In this document: piece after piece, positions 10,796-19,840 of the stretch | Position numbering within the stretch: the stretch's first letter is position 1 | How the letters are laid out: each line of letters opens with the position of its first letter | Origin: Bifidobacterium pullorum DSM 20433 | GTDB taxonomy: Bacteria; Actinomycetota; Actinomycetes; Actinomycetales; Bifidobacteriaceae | Direction of reading: 5' to 3' | Length of the DNA: 64,000 nucleotides | NCBI RefSeq assembly: GCF_000771405.1 | Contig: NZ_JDUI01000001.1 | Coordinates: 62,001 to 126,000, forward strand | Notes under the pieces: generated by a model | The model's input: the letters and a program-made list of their open reading frames with translations, nothing else | What the model was told of the DNA's origin: nothing | Databases searched by the model: none | Made by a program: the position numbers and the translations under genes

Positions 10796-11752
10796 TTACA
10801 TTCTCCCAAAGCGACTCGACATAGCCATGCTCATCAGCATGACGGCGGCGCTCGTGCCCAGATTCAGCGACTCCGCCCGGCCGTAGATCGGAATCGAAAC
10901 CACCGTGTCCGAACGCTCCAGCACGTCGTCCGGCAGGCCCCGAGCCTCATTGCCGAACAGCACCGCACGGTCGGCATCGCGGCCGCCGTCACCGCCCAAC
11001 AGCTCGGGCAGCGGCACCGGCCGGTTCCCGGGCGTGCCGTAGACGTCGGCGGCCGTCACCGCCAGTCCACGCTCCGAGCACCACGTGAAGAATTCCTCGG
11101 TGGTCATCGTCAGCACCGGCAGGTGGAACAGCGAACCGGCCGTGGCTCGGATCACCTTCGGGTTGAACATGTCCACGCACTCGTCCACGAACACGACCGC
11201 CGCACAGCCCGCGGCATCGGCCGCACGGATCACCGTGCCCGCGTTGCCGGGGTCGCGCACCTGCCAGAAGGCCGCCACCAGTGATGGACTTCCGCCCGAA
11301 CCTCCGACTCCCGGCGTTTCGGGGGCGGTGCCGGTCATCGCATCCCTTGTGGCCTGCATGTCCCCCACCGCCACGATGCCCTGCGCGTCACGGCTCATCC
11401 GTTCGATGACCCCGGCGCTGCACAGGTGCACATAGACGCCGTGGGGCAACGCCTCCGCCACGATCGGGGCCAGCAACGCCGATACCGGGATCCCCTCGCA
11501 TGACTCGTCCGGCATCCGCGCGTAGCCGTGCCGGGCGAGCAACGCCATATCGGTATGCCCGGCGCCGCCCGAATCGTCGACAGCCACGTACACGTCACGC
11601 ACGGCCTGCGGCACGCATCGCACGGCCTCGCGCACGGATTGCGGTCCCTCGATCACATACTGGCCGGTTCTGGCCCGGGACCGCCGGTTGGACAGATCCG
11701 CCACCCGGCGCACCCGTTCGGACTTCAGGTTATCGATGATGGTTCGCTGCAT
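10796..11752 (-). CDS. TrmH/SpoU-family RNA 2'-O-methyltransferase
   Basis: 318 residues. The start at ATG 11752 is chosen because GGAGGG lies 7 nt before it; a second ATG two codons upstream is too close to that site. An N-terminal substrate-binding region of about 100 residues is followed by the knotted SPOUT domain. The latter has the AdoMet-binding motifs LFGNEARGLPDD and IPIYGRAESLNLGTSAAV, where the NEARG arginine is catalytic. It methylates ribose in rRNA or tRNA; the target nucleotide cannot be read from sequence. Proximity to pheS is common in Gram-positive genomes. Confidence 0.88.
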   Translation of the reverse strand: MQRTIIDNLKSERVRRVADLSNRRSRARTGQYVIEGPQSVREAVRCVPQAVRDVYVAVDDSGGAGHTDMALLARHGYARMPDESCEGIPVSALLAPIVAEALPHGVYVHLCSAGVIERMSRDAQGIVAVGDMQATRDAMTGTAPETPGVGGSGGSPSLVAAFWQVRDPGNAGTVIRAADAAGCAAVVFVDECVDMFNPKVIRATAGSLFHLPVLTMTTEEFFTWCSERGLAVTAADVYGTPGNRPVPLPELLGGDGGRDADRAVLFGNEARGLPDDVLERSDTVVSIPIYGRAESLNLGTSAAVMLMSMAMSSRFGRM

Positions 11753-11813
11753 CGGCATACCCTCCACCCTACAGCCCGGCATGGCGCGGCCCGGCATCGC
11801 GCCGGGACGCGTG

Positions 11814-13133
11814 TCACCGACGGCGGAACGGCGTGCGGCCTTCGGCGTTGTCGGGACCGGCATACGGCATACGCATGTACAGCACCCAAGTGCCGTCCTC
11901 CTCGCCCACGGACATCACGCCGCCGAGGGATTCGATCTCCTCCCGGTGCAGACGCAGGCCGTTGCCGCCGGGCAGATCCAGGATGTCATCGATGTCGTCG
12001 CTGGTCTTCCGCTCGTCCGGAATCGGATTCATCTCCACGAGTTCGAGATGGCGTTCGCCCAAGGTGATCACCATGTTGTAGGCGTTCTCGCCGCGCACGG
12101 AATGCCGCATGATATTGGTGAACGTCTCGTCGATCATCGCCAGCATGCAGGATTGCCGTACGCTCGCATCCTTGCCCGAGAACGGTGTCGGGGCGCCGTT
12201 ATGGTCGATCACGCGCACGTCGCCGTAGATACCGGACTCGGACAGCCGGCGTTCCCATACGCGCACGCGCTCGTTCAGCCGCTCCTGCGGTCCCTCATGC
12301 GCTCCGTCCGGATGCTTCTCCGCCGTCTCGGCGCTCAACTGGCGGATGACGGCATGCACGCCGTCGAGCACGCGGACAGACTGCTCGTTGATCTGACGCC
12401 AGGCCTCATGCTGTTCGGGATCGCCGCACTGACGCATCTGCCGTTGGGAGACCCGTGCGATGTTCGCCAGATCACCGGTCACCGAGTCGTGGATCATGCG
12501 CGCCACCTTCACGCGATGCATCAGGTCCTGCGCGCGTTCATCCCGTAGCCTGAGCTCCATCAGCTTGGACCGGTTGCGGTTGACCTGGCCGAAGTTCAGG
12601 ATCAGCAGCAGCAGGAACGTGAGCACCGGGGCGCTGTTCAGGGCCAGATTCCAGCTGGTGTCCGGGAACCGCCACGCCTGCACATAGATGCCGACCAGCA
12701 CCGGGACCGCGGCGACCAGACCCAGGCGCATGCTGGTGTCATACACCAACGTGCCCAGCGTGTACGCCATGCATAGCAGCTCGCCGGAACCGTGCAGCGG
12801 CGTCAGGCAGCAGGCCACCGAGAAGTACAGGGCCACGATCACCGAGGACGGCACGGGGAACACGCAGATCGACAGATACAGCGCGAGGAAGATCAGGGCG
12901 ACGATCATGTTCGACGTGTCGCCGGATGGCATCACCAGGGTCTCGATCAGCTGCACCATCGCCAATGCGCCCACCTGCCACAGGCGTGTGGGATGCCGCA
13001 GCGGATTGATGACAATCGGCTTGGTGCCGGCCAGATGGTGGTTGTCCGGGAATTCGGGGGTCTCGTCGATCCTCAGGATATGGGCCAGCCGGTTCAGGCC
13101 TGCGAGTTGAGCCACATCGCCACCGCCTGCCAT
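11814..13133 (-). CDS. sensor histidine kinase (NarL/DesK type)
   Basis: 439 residues. About six transmembrane segments fill residues 40-190. They are followed by a dimerisation helix with the phospho-acceptor in MIHDSVTGDL, the HisKA_3 type that pairs with LuxR-family regulators. The ATPase domain has an N-box ETFTNIMRHS and a G-box GGNGLRLHREEIE. The ATG at 13133 lies inside the response regulator gene (about 40 nt overlap) with no clear ribosome-binding site, so translation is probably coupled. There is almost no extracellular domain, so the stimulus may be sensed in or at the membrane. Target genes unknown. Confidence 0.85.
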   Translation of the reverse strand: MAGGGDVAQLAGLNRLAHILRIDETPEFPDNHHLAGTKPIVINPLRHPTRLWQVGALAMVQLIETLVMPSGDTSNMIVALIFLALYLSICVFPVPSSVIVALYFSVACCLTPLHGSGELLCMAYTLGTLVYDTSMRLGLVAAVPVLVGIYVQAWRFPDTSWNLALNSAPVLTFLLLLILNFGQVNRNRSKLMELRLRDERAQDLMHRVKVARMIHDSVTGDLANIARVSQRQMRQCGDPEQHEAWRQINEQSVRVLDGVHAVIRQLSAETAEKHPDGAHEGPQERLNERVRVWERRLSESGIYGDVRVIDHNGAPTPFSGKDASVRQSCMLAMIDETFTNIMRHSVRGENAYNMVITLGERHLELVEMNPIPDERKTSDDIDDILDLPGGNGLRLHREEIESLGGVMSVGEEDGTWVLYMRMPYAGPDNAEGRTPFRRR

Positions 13134-13732
13134 CGCGAGTTCGCGCCGAGCTTGTGCATGGCGCGCTGCCCGTGCTTCTTGACCGTCTCCGGCGTGATGT
13201 TCAGTGTCTCGGCGATCGCCTGGATGGACATGCCAGCGGCGAACGAGTCCATGACCTCGAATTCGCGGTCGGTCAACACGGCGTTGGCGGAGGTCTGGTT
13301 CTTCAGCCGCACATGCGCGGTCAGGGCGATCTCGAATCCATCGCCCCACGTCCCGCCGGAGGCGATGGTACGGATGGCGGTGACGATCTGCTGGTCATCG
13401 GACTTGCCGACGATGCCCTGCGCGCCCGCCAGCGAGGCCTTCTCGGCGTATCTGTCGATGGAGTAGGCGGTCATCGCCAGGATGCCGACCTTGCCGATGC
13501 GCGTACGGATGCGGCGGCACACCGAGATGCCGGACACGCCCTCCATCGACATGTCGGCCAGCAGCACCTTCGGACGGGTCGCGGCGGTCAGGCAGTTGGA
13601 CACAGCCTGCCCGCCGTCGGACGTGGTCCAGATCACCTGCATGTCGTCGGACAATTCCTCGATGCTGGCCTTCAGACTCGGCAGTACAAATCGGTCGTTG
13701 TCCACGATGCCGACGGTGATTTCCCGATTCAC
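13094..13732 (-). CDS. LuxR/NarL-family response regulator
   Basis: 212 residues. The start is GTG at 13732, seven bases after GGGAGG; the upstream in-frame codon is TTG and overlaps that site. The receiver domain has the acidic pair in VDNDR, the phospho-acceptor Asp in LLADMSM and a conserved lysine in VGKSDD. The C-terminal LuxR helix-turn-helix is LTDREFEVMDSFAAG...ETVKKHGQRAMHKL. It precedes and overlaps its kinase gene. A short inverted repeat, ATCCC-N4-GGGAT (13756-13769), lies in its promoter region and might be autoregulatory. Confidence 0.9.
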   Translation of the reverse strand: MNREITVGIVDNDRFVLPSLKASIEELSDDMQVIWTTSDGGQAVSNCLTAATRPKVLLADMSMEGVSGISVCRRIRTRIGKVGILAMTAYSIDRYAEKASLAGAQGIVGKSDDQQIVTAIRTIASGGTWGDGFEIALTAHVRLKNQTSANAVLTDREFEVMDSFAAGMSIQAIAETLNITPETVKKHGQRAMHKLGANSRWQAVAMWLNSQA

Positions 13733-13834
13733 TCGGATACCTCCCAATCACACTGATCCCATACGGGATTTGTCTCCTCTTATCAGCATCCTACGTGTAA
13801 TCCCCCTCCCCGGATCCAAATCGGCAGGCGCCGC

Positions 13835-16378
13835 TCATTGCCCGAGGAAGGAGAACGACCCGGCGCAAACCGCTGTAATCAACGCAATCGCGGGGATGGC
13901 GATGCACGCGCACAGATATACCCAATCGAGGACATCCACGGTGCTGACACGCGCGTGGCTGCGCGGCCCGTCGCCGCCGAACCCGCGCGCCTCCATGGCC
14001 GTGGCCAGCGTGGTCGACCGTCTGATCGACAGCACCAGCAGCGCGAAGGTCTGCGGGAGGAACGCCTTGACCTTGTTCTCGTCGCCCAGGCCGCGCGACC
14101 TGCGCGACGCGGTCAGCGCCGCCCAGTCGTCATGCAGCACGGAGAACAGCCGCATGCCGGCCAGGCCGCCGTACACGAACCGGTCGGGCAGTCTGAGGAT
14201 CTGGCTGAACGCGTCGGCCAGGTCGGTGGCGTCGATGCCGAGCACGGCGATGATGGCGGGGATGCCGATGGCCAGGATTCGTATGCCGGTGGCCACCGCC
14301 AGCTCGGCCGACCGGTCGGTGACGTGCATCAGTCCCCATTGCCACCAGGTCTCGCCGCCCTCCTTGCCATACAGCAGCACGGCAAGGGCGGAGCCCGGGG
14401 CGCCGATGAAGATCGGCCAGGTGGACCTGACGACGCGCCAGGGGGTCAGCCCGATGCACCACAGGATGATGAGCTCCAGCGCCAGCGCCACCGTGGCCGA
14501 GACCCAATCCAAGCTCAGCAGCATCGGCAGCGAGGCCAGGAACGCGCCGATCAGCCGGTACGCGGGATTGCGGGCGGCCAGGAACGGCGAGCGGCTCGAC
14601 GGCTTGGGGTCCTCGACGCGCTCGTTGACCGGGCTGACGGGGATGCGGGGGTCGGACGCGCCGGACGCCGTCCACTCCCCTGTCCGGTCGGAGGGGGTGA
14701 GCTCCACCAGTCGGGCGCCGAGCGCGGTGACCAGTTCGCGGTCGTGCGTGACCACGATGATGCTCACGCCGTCGCCGCGCAGGCCGTGGATCAGGCGCAC
14801 GATCTGCATCCAGGTGCGCCGGTCCTGGCCGAAGGTCGGCTCGTCGAGGATGAGCACGCGCGGCGCCGCGGCCAGGGCGGAGGCCACGGTCAGCCGCCGC
14901 TTCTCGCCGCCGGAGAGCGTGTACGGGTTCTGATGGGCGTATTGGATGAGCCGGAACCGCGTCAGCAGTTCACGCGCGCGGCGTTCCGCCTCCGCTTCAC
15001 TGCATCCGGTGCGCAGAGGCCCGAGCATGACCTCCTCCAGTACGCTGCCGCGCGCGAACTGGTGCTCGGGGTTTTGGAACACGTAGGAGATGCGGGAGGC
15101 CAGCTCGGTGGACTTCCAAGCGATCGGCGCGTCGCCGTCCGCGTCCGCGGCCAGCTGGGCCGAAGCCTGCACCTGCCCGCGCACCGGTTCGAGCAGACCG
15201 GCCAGCGTCAGCGACAACGTGGATTTGCCGGCGCCGTTCGCGCCGACCAGCGCGGTGATCTGTCCGGCGGTGAAATCGAGGTCGATATGCTCGGCGATGG
15301 CCTTCCCATCGCGGCCGATGGACAGATCCCGCGCGGACAGCAGCACCTGGCCAGTACCGACGGACGGATCGTATGGCGGCTCATCGTCGGTGTGGATGCG
15401 GACGATCTCGTCCTCGGGGCGGCGGTATCGATCCGGCAGCCAGATGCCGAGTTCGGCGAAGTCGAGTCCGGGATCACGGAACACCTCGTCCGGGGTGCCG
15501 TCGGCGACGACGACCGTGCGTTTGAATCCGCCGCGGTCGACCTCCTCCTCATCGCCTTGCTGGGCGATGCGGGCGGATTGCTGTTCGTCAGTCTCCAACC
15601 CGAGCACCACCACGCGGTCGATCATGTCGATCCACGGTCCGGCGCGGTGCTCGACCAGCACCATCGTGGAATGATAGGTGTCGAGCACATCGCGTACCGC
15701 GTCCACGACCTGGGTGACGCCGTCGGGGTCGAGGTTCGCCGTGGGTTCGTCGAGCAGCAGCACACCCGGGCGCATGGCCAGCGCGCCGGCCAGGGCGAGT
15801 CGCTGCATCTGCCCGCCGGACAGGTGCAGGGTCGAACGGTGCAGCTGAACCCCTTCCAGTCCCACCGCACGCAGACCGTCGCGCACCCGCTGCCAGATCT
15901 GGTCCCGCGGCACGTTGAGGTTCTCGGGGCCGAACGCCACGTTGTCGCCGAGCCGCTGGAAGATCGCCTGCGCATCGGGGTCCTGCAGCACCAGGCCGAT
16001 GCGTCCGCGCGCGCGGGTGACCGGCACGTCGTCGACCAGCACGCGGCCTTCGGTCACGCCGCCCTCCGCGTCGGTGGTCAGCATCGTGCCGTCGGCCATC
16101 ATCTCGGTGCGTTCCGCGTTCTCCTCTCCCCCAAGCAGACCCGCGGCGCCTTCGAGGATCGTGGATTTGCCGATGCCCGACGCGCCGAGCAGCAGCACAC
16201 GCTGTCCCGCCTCGACGGTGATGTTCAGCCCCCGTACGGCGAAATGCCGGCGCGAGGCGTGACGGTACCCCCAGTTCTCGAAGCGCAGCACCGCGTTGTC
16301 GGCATGCGTTGCGTCATGATTCGCCGGCGTGGGGTCGGTTCCCTGTCGCGCGGTGTCGATGCTCAGCTGTTCGTCCAC
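13835..16378 (-). CDS. ECF transporter fusion: two ATPase domains plus T component (YkoD-YkoC type)
   Basis: 847 residues, GTG start. It combines in one chain what are usually separate ECF proteins. ATPase 1 has Walker A GASGIGKST (65-73) and signature LSGGQMQR (about 187). ATPase 2 has Walker A 379-387 and LSGGEKRR (about 488). From residue about 600 there is a membrane T domain with about five to six helices and two coupling motifs, RRSRGLG and MEARGFG. It lies 88 bp behind the YkoE substrate-binding protein and the TPP riboswitch, so it should energise uptake of a thiamine precursor, probably hydroxymethylpyrimidine. A second fused ECF protein occurs at 48268-50748. Confidence 0.9.
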   Translation of the reverse strand: MDEQLSIDTARQGTDPTPANHDATHADNAVLRFENWGYRHASRRHFAVRGLNITVEAGQRVLLLGASGIGKSTILEGAAGLLGGEENAERTEMMADGTMLTTDAEGGVTEGRVLVDDVPVTRARGRIGLVLQDPDAQAIFQRLGDNVAFGPENLNVPRDQIWQRVRDGLRAVGLEGVQLHRSTLHLSGGQMQRLALAGALAMRPGVLLLDEPTANLDPDGVTQVVDAVRDVLDTYHSTMVLVEHRAGPWIDMIDRVVVLGLETDEQQSARIAQQGDEEEVDRGGFKRTVVVADGTPDEVFRDPGLDFAELGIWLPDRYRRPEDEIVRIHTDDEPPYDPSVGTGQVLLSARDLSIGRDGKAIAEHIDLDFTAGQITALVGANGAGKSTLSLTLAGLLEPVRGQVQASAQLAADADGDAPIAWKSTELASRISYVFQNPEHQFARGSVLEEVMLGPLRTGCSEAEAERRARELLTRFRLIQYAHQNPYTLSGGEKRRLTVASALAAAPRVLILDEPTFGQDRRTWMQIVRLIHGLRGDGVSIIVVTHDRELVTALGARLVELTPSDRTGEWTASGASDPRIPVSPVNERVEDPKPSSRSPFLAARNPAYRLIGAFLASLPMLLSLDWVSATVALALELIILWCIGLTPWRVVRSTWPIFIGAPGSALAVLLYGKEGGETWWQWGLMHVTDRSAELAVATGIRILAIGIPAIIAVLGIDATDLADAFSQILRLPDRFVYGGLAGMRLFSVLHDDWAALTASRRSRGLGDENKVKAFLPQTFALLVLSIRRSTTLATAMEARGFGGDGPRSHARVSTVDVLDWVYLCACIAIPAIALITAVCAGSFSFLGQ

Positions 16379-16466
16379 GATTCCCCTTGATGGTCCTCAG
16401 CCGCATAGGCGGCGGTTCATACGACGTTGACGGCGCGGGCGTTGCGGCCCGCGCCATGCGTCAGGT

Positions 16467-17081
16467 TCAGCGGCCGCGCACCTCACGACCGGAGGCGAAC
16501 TTGTCTAGCGCACCGGTTTTGGCGAGCGCGATGTACAGGTACCACATGAGCACGCCGGCGAACACGATGCCGGAGATCACCGTGGTGAGGACGTAGACCA
16601 CGCCGTAGGTCTGGAACACGTCGATGGCCTGCAGGTTGGTCAGGAAGGAGTATCCCCAGCAGGCGACGCCGGAGAGGGCGCCGGACAGGATCGTCACCGG
16701 CAGGTTCCACTTGCGGTAGGCGAAGATCAGGAAGGCGATCTCGGCGAACAGGCCCTGCACCAGGGCGATCAGGAAGGTTTCGACGCCGCCCCACATGTTG
16801 CCCATCAGCGCTTCGAGCACGCCGGCCACAACCTCGGCGTAGACGGCGGCGCCCGGCTTGCGGACGATGATCGCGGCCAGCGGTCCGGCGAACAGCCACA
16901 GGCCGTTGAACACGCCGGCCAGGCCGGGGATGATCGCCTCCAGCGCGCTCCACGGCGCGGCGGTGGCGATGGCGACGACCCAGTAGATCAGGGCGCTGGC
17001 CACGCCGATCACCGAGGCGACGGCGATATCGACGACACGCCATTTCAGGACGGCTTTGGATTCGGTAATAGCAGAAGACAT
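16467..17081 (-). CDS. ykoE: ECF transporter S component, YkoE family
   Basis: 204 residues with about five to six transmembrane helices. The sequence matches the YkoE family of substrate-capture subunits for thiamine or its hydroxymethylpyrimidine moiety (the FNGLWLFAGPLAAIIVRKPG and EALMGNMWGG stretches). It is the first gene of a two-gene unit with the fused ATPase-ATPase-T protein, behind a TPP riboswitch, which supports the vitamin B1 assignment. AAAGG nine bases before the ATG is the ribosome-binding site, and it is paired in the predicted riboswitch platform. Whether the substrate is thiamine or HMP cannot be decided here. Confidence 0.88.
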   Translation of the reverse strand: MSSAITESKAVLKWRVVDIAVASVIGVASALIYWVVAIATAAPWSALEAIIPGLAGVFNGLWLFAGPLAAIIVRKPGAAVYAEVVAGVLEALMGNMWGGVETFLIALVQGLFAEIAFLIFAYRKWNLPVTILSGALSGVACWGYSFLTNLQAIDVFQTYGVVYVLTTVISGIVFAGVLMWYLYIALAKTGALDKFASGREVRGR

Positions 17082-17255
17082 GCGATGTGCCTTTCTCTCC
17101 CGCGCGCCGACTTTCGGCGCTGCGTCAAGGCACGGGAAAAGAGCGACGTCCGTGCGCCGGCATTACCCGGTATACGTTCAATCGGTCGAGGTAGCCCTCA
17201 TCTCAGCCTCGCCGTTCCTGCGGATGCGGGAACCGGCGGCGAAGCCCCCGTGTCG
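17082..17255 (-). promoter_or_regulatory. TPP riboswitch (THI element) with ribosome-binding-site sequestor, upstream of ykoE
   Basis: On the minus strand the aptamer runs 17255 to 17144. It contains GGCTGAGATGAG and ATACCGGGTAATGCCGGCG, the two conserved TPP-binding blocks. P1 closes as CGAC/GTCG, P2 as GCTTCGCC/GGCGAGGC, and P3 as an imperfect GCCGGTTCC/GGAACGGC stem. Downstream, AAGGCAC, which carries the ribosome-binding site (17087-17093), can pair with GTGCCTT (17127-17133) around a GCGCCGA/TCGGCGC hairpin (17104-17120). This suggests control of translation start. Confidence 0.9.
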
Positions 17256-17280
17256 GTTTCCGACCCTACCGCATCCCCTG

Positions 17281-17520
17281 TCCAAAACCGTGGCACGAAA
17301 CAGTGTGGCGCGGTACGGTACAGAATCCGGCCAATGGAAAAGGTTCCGTACCACCAGTATGCGGTACGGAACCCATCTAACCCCAAATGGTTGATTCCGT
17401 ACCGTACCATGGCACGGAATCAACCATCAATTCCTTGGAATCAAGCCATTCCTATCGGGCCTGAATCGCCGTGGTACGGTACGGAATCCTTCCAGTGGAT
17501 ATATTTCGCTTCCATACCAC
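17281..17520. repeat. cluster of GGTACGG-type direct and inverted repeats
   Basis: This gene-free spacer lies between the riboswitch and the dipeptidase stop. GGTACGGTACRGAATCC occurs at 17312-17328 and 17473-17489, 161 bp apart. Its inverse complement is at 17394-17409. Between the direct copies sit two hairpins: 11-bp arms 17342-17352/17363-17373, and 12-bp arms 17389-17400/17414-17425. A related cluster lies at 57054-57151. Part of it could terminate transcription, but the repeated unit is more elaborate than a simple terminator. Confidence 0.7.
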
Positions 17521-17538
17521 GCCCACGCCCCTCTCCGC

Positions 17539-18906
17539 TCAGCGGGCGAGCTTGTCGAGCAGCAGCGCCTCGGTGACGATGTTCTTCTTCAGACTCGGCA
17601 TCGAGATCGACTCGTTCGGGCTGTGCGCGTTGGCCTTCGGATCCTCCGGGCCGGTGACCAGCACCTGGGCTTCGGGGAAGATGCGCTGCAGATCCGGGAT
17701 GAACGGGATCGAGCCGCCTTCGCCCTTGTTGACCGGGGCGACGCCGAAGGCCTCCTCCATGGCTGCCAGCGCGTCCTTGGTGGCCTCCGCGTTCGGATCC
17801 ATGGCCCAGCCCATGCCGTTCTCGCCGGGGGTCACGGTCACCTCGCAGCCGAACGGCGCGTGCGCCACCAGGAAGTCGGCCAGCGCCTGCTGCGCCTGTT
17901 CGGGGCGCTGGTTCGGCGCGGTGCGCAGCGAGAGACGAAACGTGGTCTCATGGCTGATCACATTGAACGAACCCTCGACCGGCTGGGCGTCGAAGCCGAT
18001 GACGGTCACGCTCGGCTTGGTCCACAGGCGGGAGGCGAGCGAGCCGGTGCCGGCCAGACGGTAGCCGGGCAGGATGCCGGCGTCACGGCGCACGTCGGCT
18101 TCGTCCAGATCGCGCTGCAGGCCACCGATCGGCTCCTCGGCGGCGACGCCCGGCACCTGCATCTCGCCGTTGGCGTCGTACATCGAGGCGATGAGCATGG
18201 CGGCGAGCGTGTTCGCATCCAGGATCGGGCCGCCGTACTGGCCGGAGTGCACCGGGTGCTCGAGCACGCGCACATGCACGTCGAGCGTGGTGTTGCCGCG
18301 CAGCGACGTGGTCAGCGAGGGGATGTCGGCGGACCAGTTGCCGGAGTCGGCCACGATGATCACGTCGGCGTCGAATTCGTCGCGGTGCGCCTCGATGAAC
18401 GGGATGAAGCTGGGCGAGCCCATCTCCTCCTCGCCTTCGATGAACACCTTGATATTGACCTTGAGTTCGTCGCCGAGCGCCTTCAACGCACCGGAATGGA
18501 TGGCGATGCCGCCGCAGTCGTCGGCCGAGCCACGGCCGAACAGGCGGTCGCCGACCTGCGTGGCCACGAACGGCTCGGTCTGCCACACGCTCGGGTCCGG
18601 AACCGGCTGCACGTCATGGTGCGCATACAGCAGTACGGTCGGGGCGTCCGGGTCCACGATGCGCGAGCCGATGACCTCCCAGGCACCGGGGGTGCCGTCG
18701 GCGTTGTGCGCCTGGGCCACCTTGGCGTCGATGCCGACAAGGCGCAGCTCCTCGGCCACGAATTCGGCGGAACGGCGCATCTGCTCGCCGGTGATGCCTT
18801 CGGCGGAGATCGACTTCAACGCGATCTTGCGCTCGATCAGTTCAACGATGCGCGGCCAGTCCTCCTCAACGCGGGACCGGATCTCATCCACGTTCACGGA
18901 TGCCAT
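17539..18906 (-). CDS. M20-family dipeptidase / metallopeptidase
   Basis: 455 residues, cytoplasmic, no signal peptide. The metal ligands are in YAHHDVQP, GRGSADDCGG (with the following acidic residues), EGEEEMGS (catalytic Glu pair) and a C-terminal HSPNESI. A dimerisation domain is inserted in the middle (about 195-350). This is the carnosinase-like dipeptidase group of M20, which cleaves short peptides using two zinc ions. AAAGGAG precedes the ATG. It is transcribed alone and divergently from the DUF3043 gene. Substrate range unknown. Confidence 0.88.
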   Translation of the reverse strand: MASVNVDEIRSRVEEDWPRIVELIERKIALKSISAEGITGEQMRRSAEFVAEELRLVGIDAKVAQAHNADGTPGAWEVIGSRIVDPDAPTVLLYAHHDVQPVPDPSVWQTEPFVATQVGDRLFGRGSADDCGGIAIHSGALKALGDELKVNIKVFIEGEEEMGSPSFIPFIEAHRDEFDADVIIVADSGNWSADIPSLTTSLRGNTTLDVHVRVLEHPVHSGQYGGPILDANTLAAMLIASMYDANGEMQVPGVAAEEPIGGLQRDLDEADVRRDAGILPGYRLAGTGSLASRLWTKPSVTVIGFDAQPVEGSFNVISHETTFRLSLRTAPNQRPEQAQQALADFLVAHAPFGCEVTVTPGENGMGWAMDPNAEATKDALAAMEEAFGVAPVNKGEGGSIPFIPDLQRIFPEAQVLVTGPEDPKANAHSPNESISMPSLKKNIVTEALLLDKLAR

Positions 18907-19034
18907 GTTTCTCCTTTATATCTGGGGTTCCTGGTCTTCCAGGGCGTAGTCCTCCGCCCGCCCCGGCCCTCCGCGTGCGCCGCTGCCGGCGAAGTGCCGA
19001 CGAATGGCCGGAATCGAGCGTCTAGACGTCACCG

Positions 19035-19046
19035 TAACCTGCAAGC
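19035..19046 (+). promoter_or_regulatory. -10 box directly before DUF3043 start (leaderless)
   Basis: TAACCT (19035-19040) ends 6 nt before the ATG, with no purine-rich ribosome-binding site between. The spacing matches other apparent leaderless starts in this window. Confidence 0.4.
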
Positions 19047-19664
19047 ATGACATGGAACCCGTTTAAGAAGCAGGACGAGGCACAGGTGCCCGTCGAGGAA
19101 TCCGCCAAGGCCGCCAGGCCCGAACCCACCGCCGGCAAGGGGCATGCCACCCCGAAGCGCAAGGACGCCCAGGAACAGAACCTGCGCCCGCTGGTGCCCA
19201 AGGACCGCAAGGCCAGCGCCAAGGCCGCCAAGGCGCGCCAGCGCGAGAAGGAGAACGCCGAGTACGAGGCCATGCGCACCGGCGACATCAACCATATGCC
19301 CAAGGCCGAGCGTCTGCCGTGGCGCGTGTACATCCGCGACTATGTGGACGCCCGCTTCAACCTCGGCGAGTTCTTCATCCCGGTGGCGTTCGGCATCCTC
19401 ATCCTCTCGATGGTCGTGTCCTTCTTCTGGCCGGTTCTGTCGCTGCCGCTGATGCTGCTGCTGTACGTGTACCTGTTCGCCGCGATCATCGACGTGGTGG
19501 TCATGTGGCGCAAGCTCAAGAAGAAGCTCATCGAGAAGTTCGGCGAGAAGTCGGTGGCCAAGGGCATGCGTTCCGGCTCCTATGCGTGGAGCCGCGCCAT
19601 TCAGCTGCGCCGTTGGCGTCTGCCGAAGCCCAAGTACCCCAAGCGCGGTCACTGGCCCGAGTGA
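19047..19664 (+). CDS. DUF3043 membrane protein
   Basis: 205 residues, with a charged Lys/Ala/Glu-rich N-terminal third. A conserved RDYVDARFNLGEFFIPVAFG segment follows, then two closely spaced hydrophobic helices (about 110-155) and a basic tail. This matches DUF3043, an actinobacterial family of unknown function. The ATG is 6 nt after a TAACCT -10-like hexamer with no ribosome-binding site, so the message may be leaderless. A 13-bp stem at 19696-19743 follows the stop. Confidence 0.8.
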   Translation: MTWNPFKKQDEAQVPVEESAKAARPEPTAGKGHATPKRKDAQEQNLRPLVPKDRKASAKAAKARQREKENAEYEAMRTGDINHMPKAERLPWRVYIRDYVDARFNLGEFFIPVAFGILILSMVVSFFWPVLSLPLMLLLYVYLFAAIIDVVVMWRKLKKKLIEKFGEKSVAKGMRSGSYAWSRAIQLRRWRLPKPKYPKRGHWPE

Positions 19665-19695
19665 CGGGGAACCCAGATCTCGCCCAAATCTCACG

Positions 19696-19743
19696 GGCCG
19701 CCGCACGATCGCACCGCCTGCCGGTCGCGTTCGTGCGGCGGCC
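19696..19743 (+). terminator. terminator after DUF3043 gene
   Basis: GGCCGCCGCACGA (19696-19708) pairs perfectly with TCGTGCGGCGGCC (19731-19743), 13 bp with a 22-nt loop, followed by TTCGTCG. It lies 32 bp after the stop. Confidence 0.6.
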
Positions 19744-19840
19744 TTCGTCGTATCCGGGGGCGGTGTCCGCGACGGTTTCCGCAACCGTTTCTACAATGGG
19801 ACACGGCACTTCATTGGTTCACTATGCTTAGGAGGCATCG

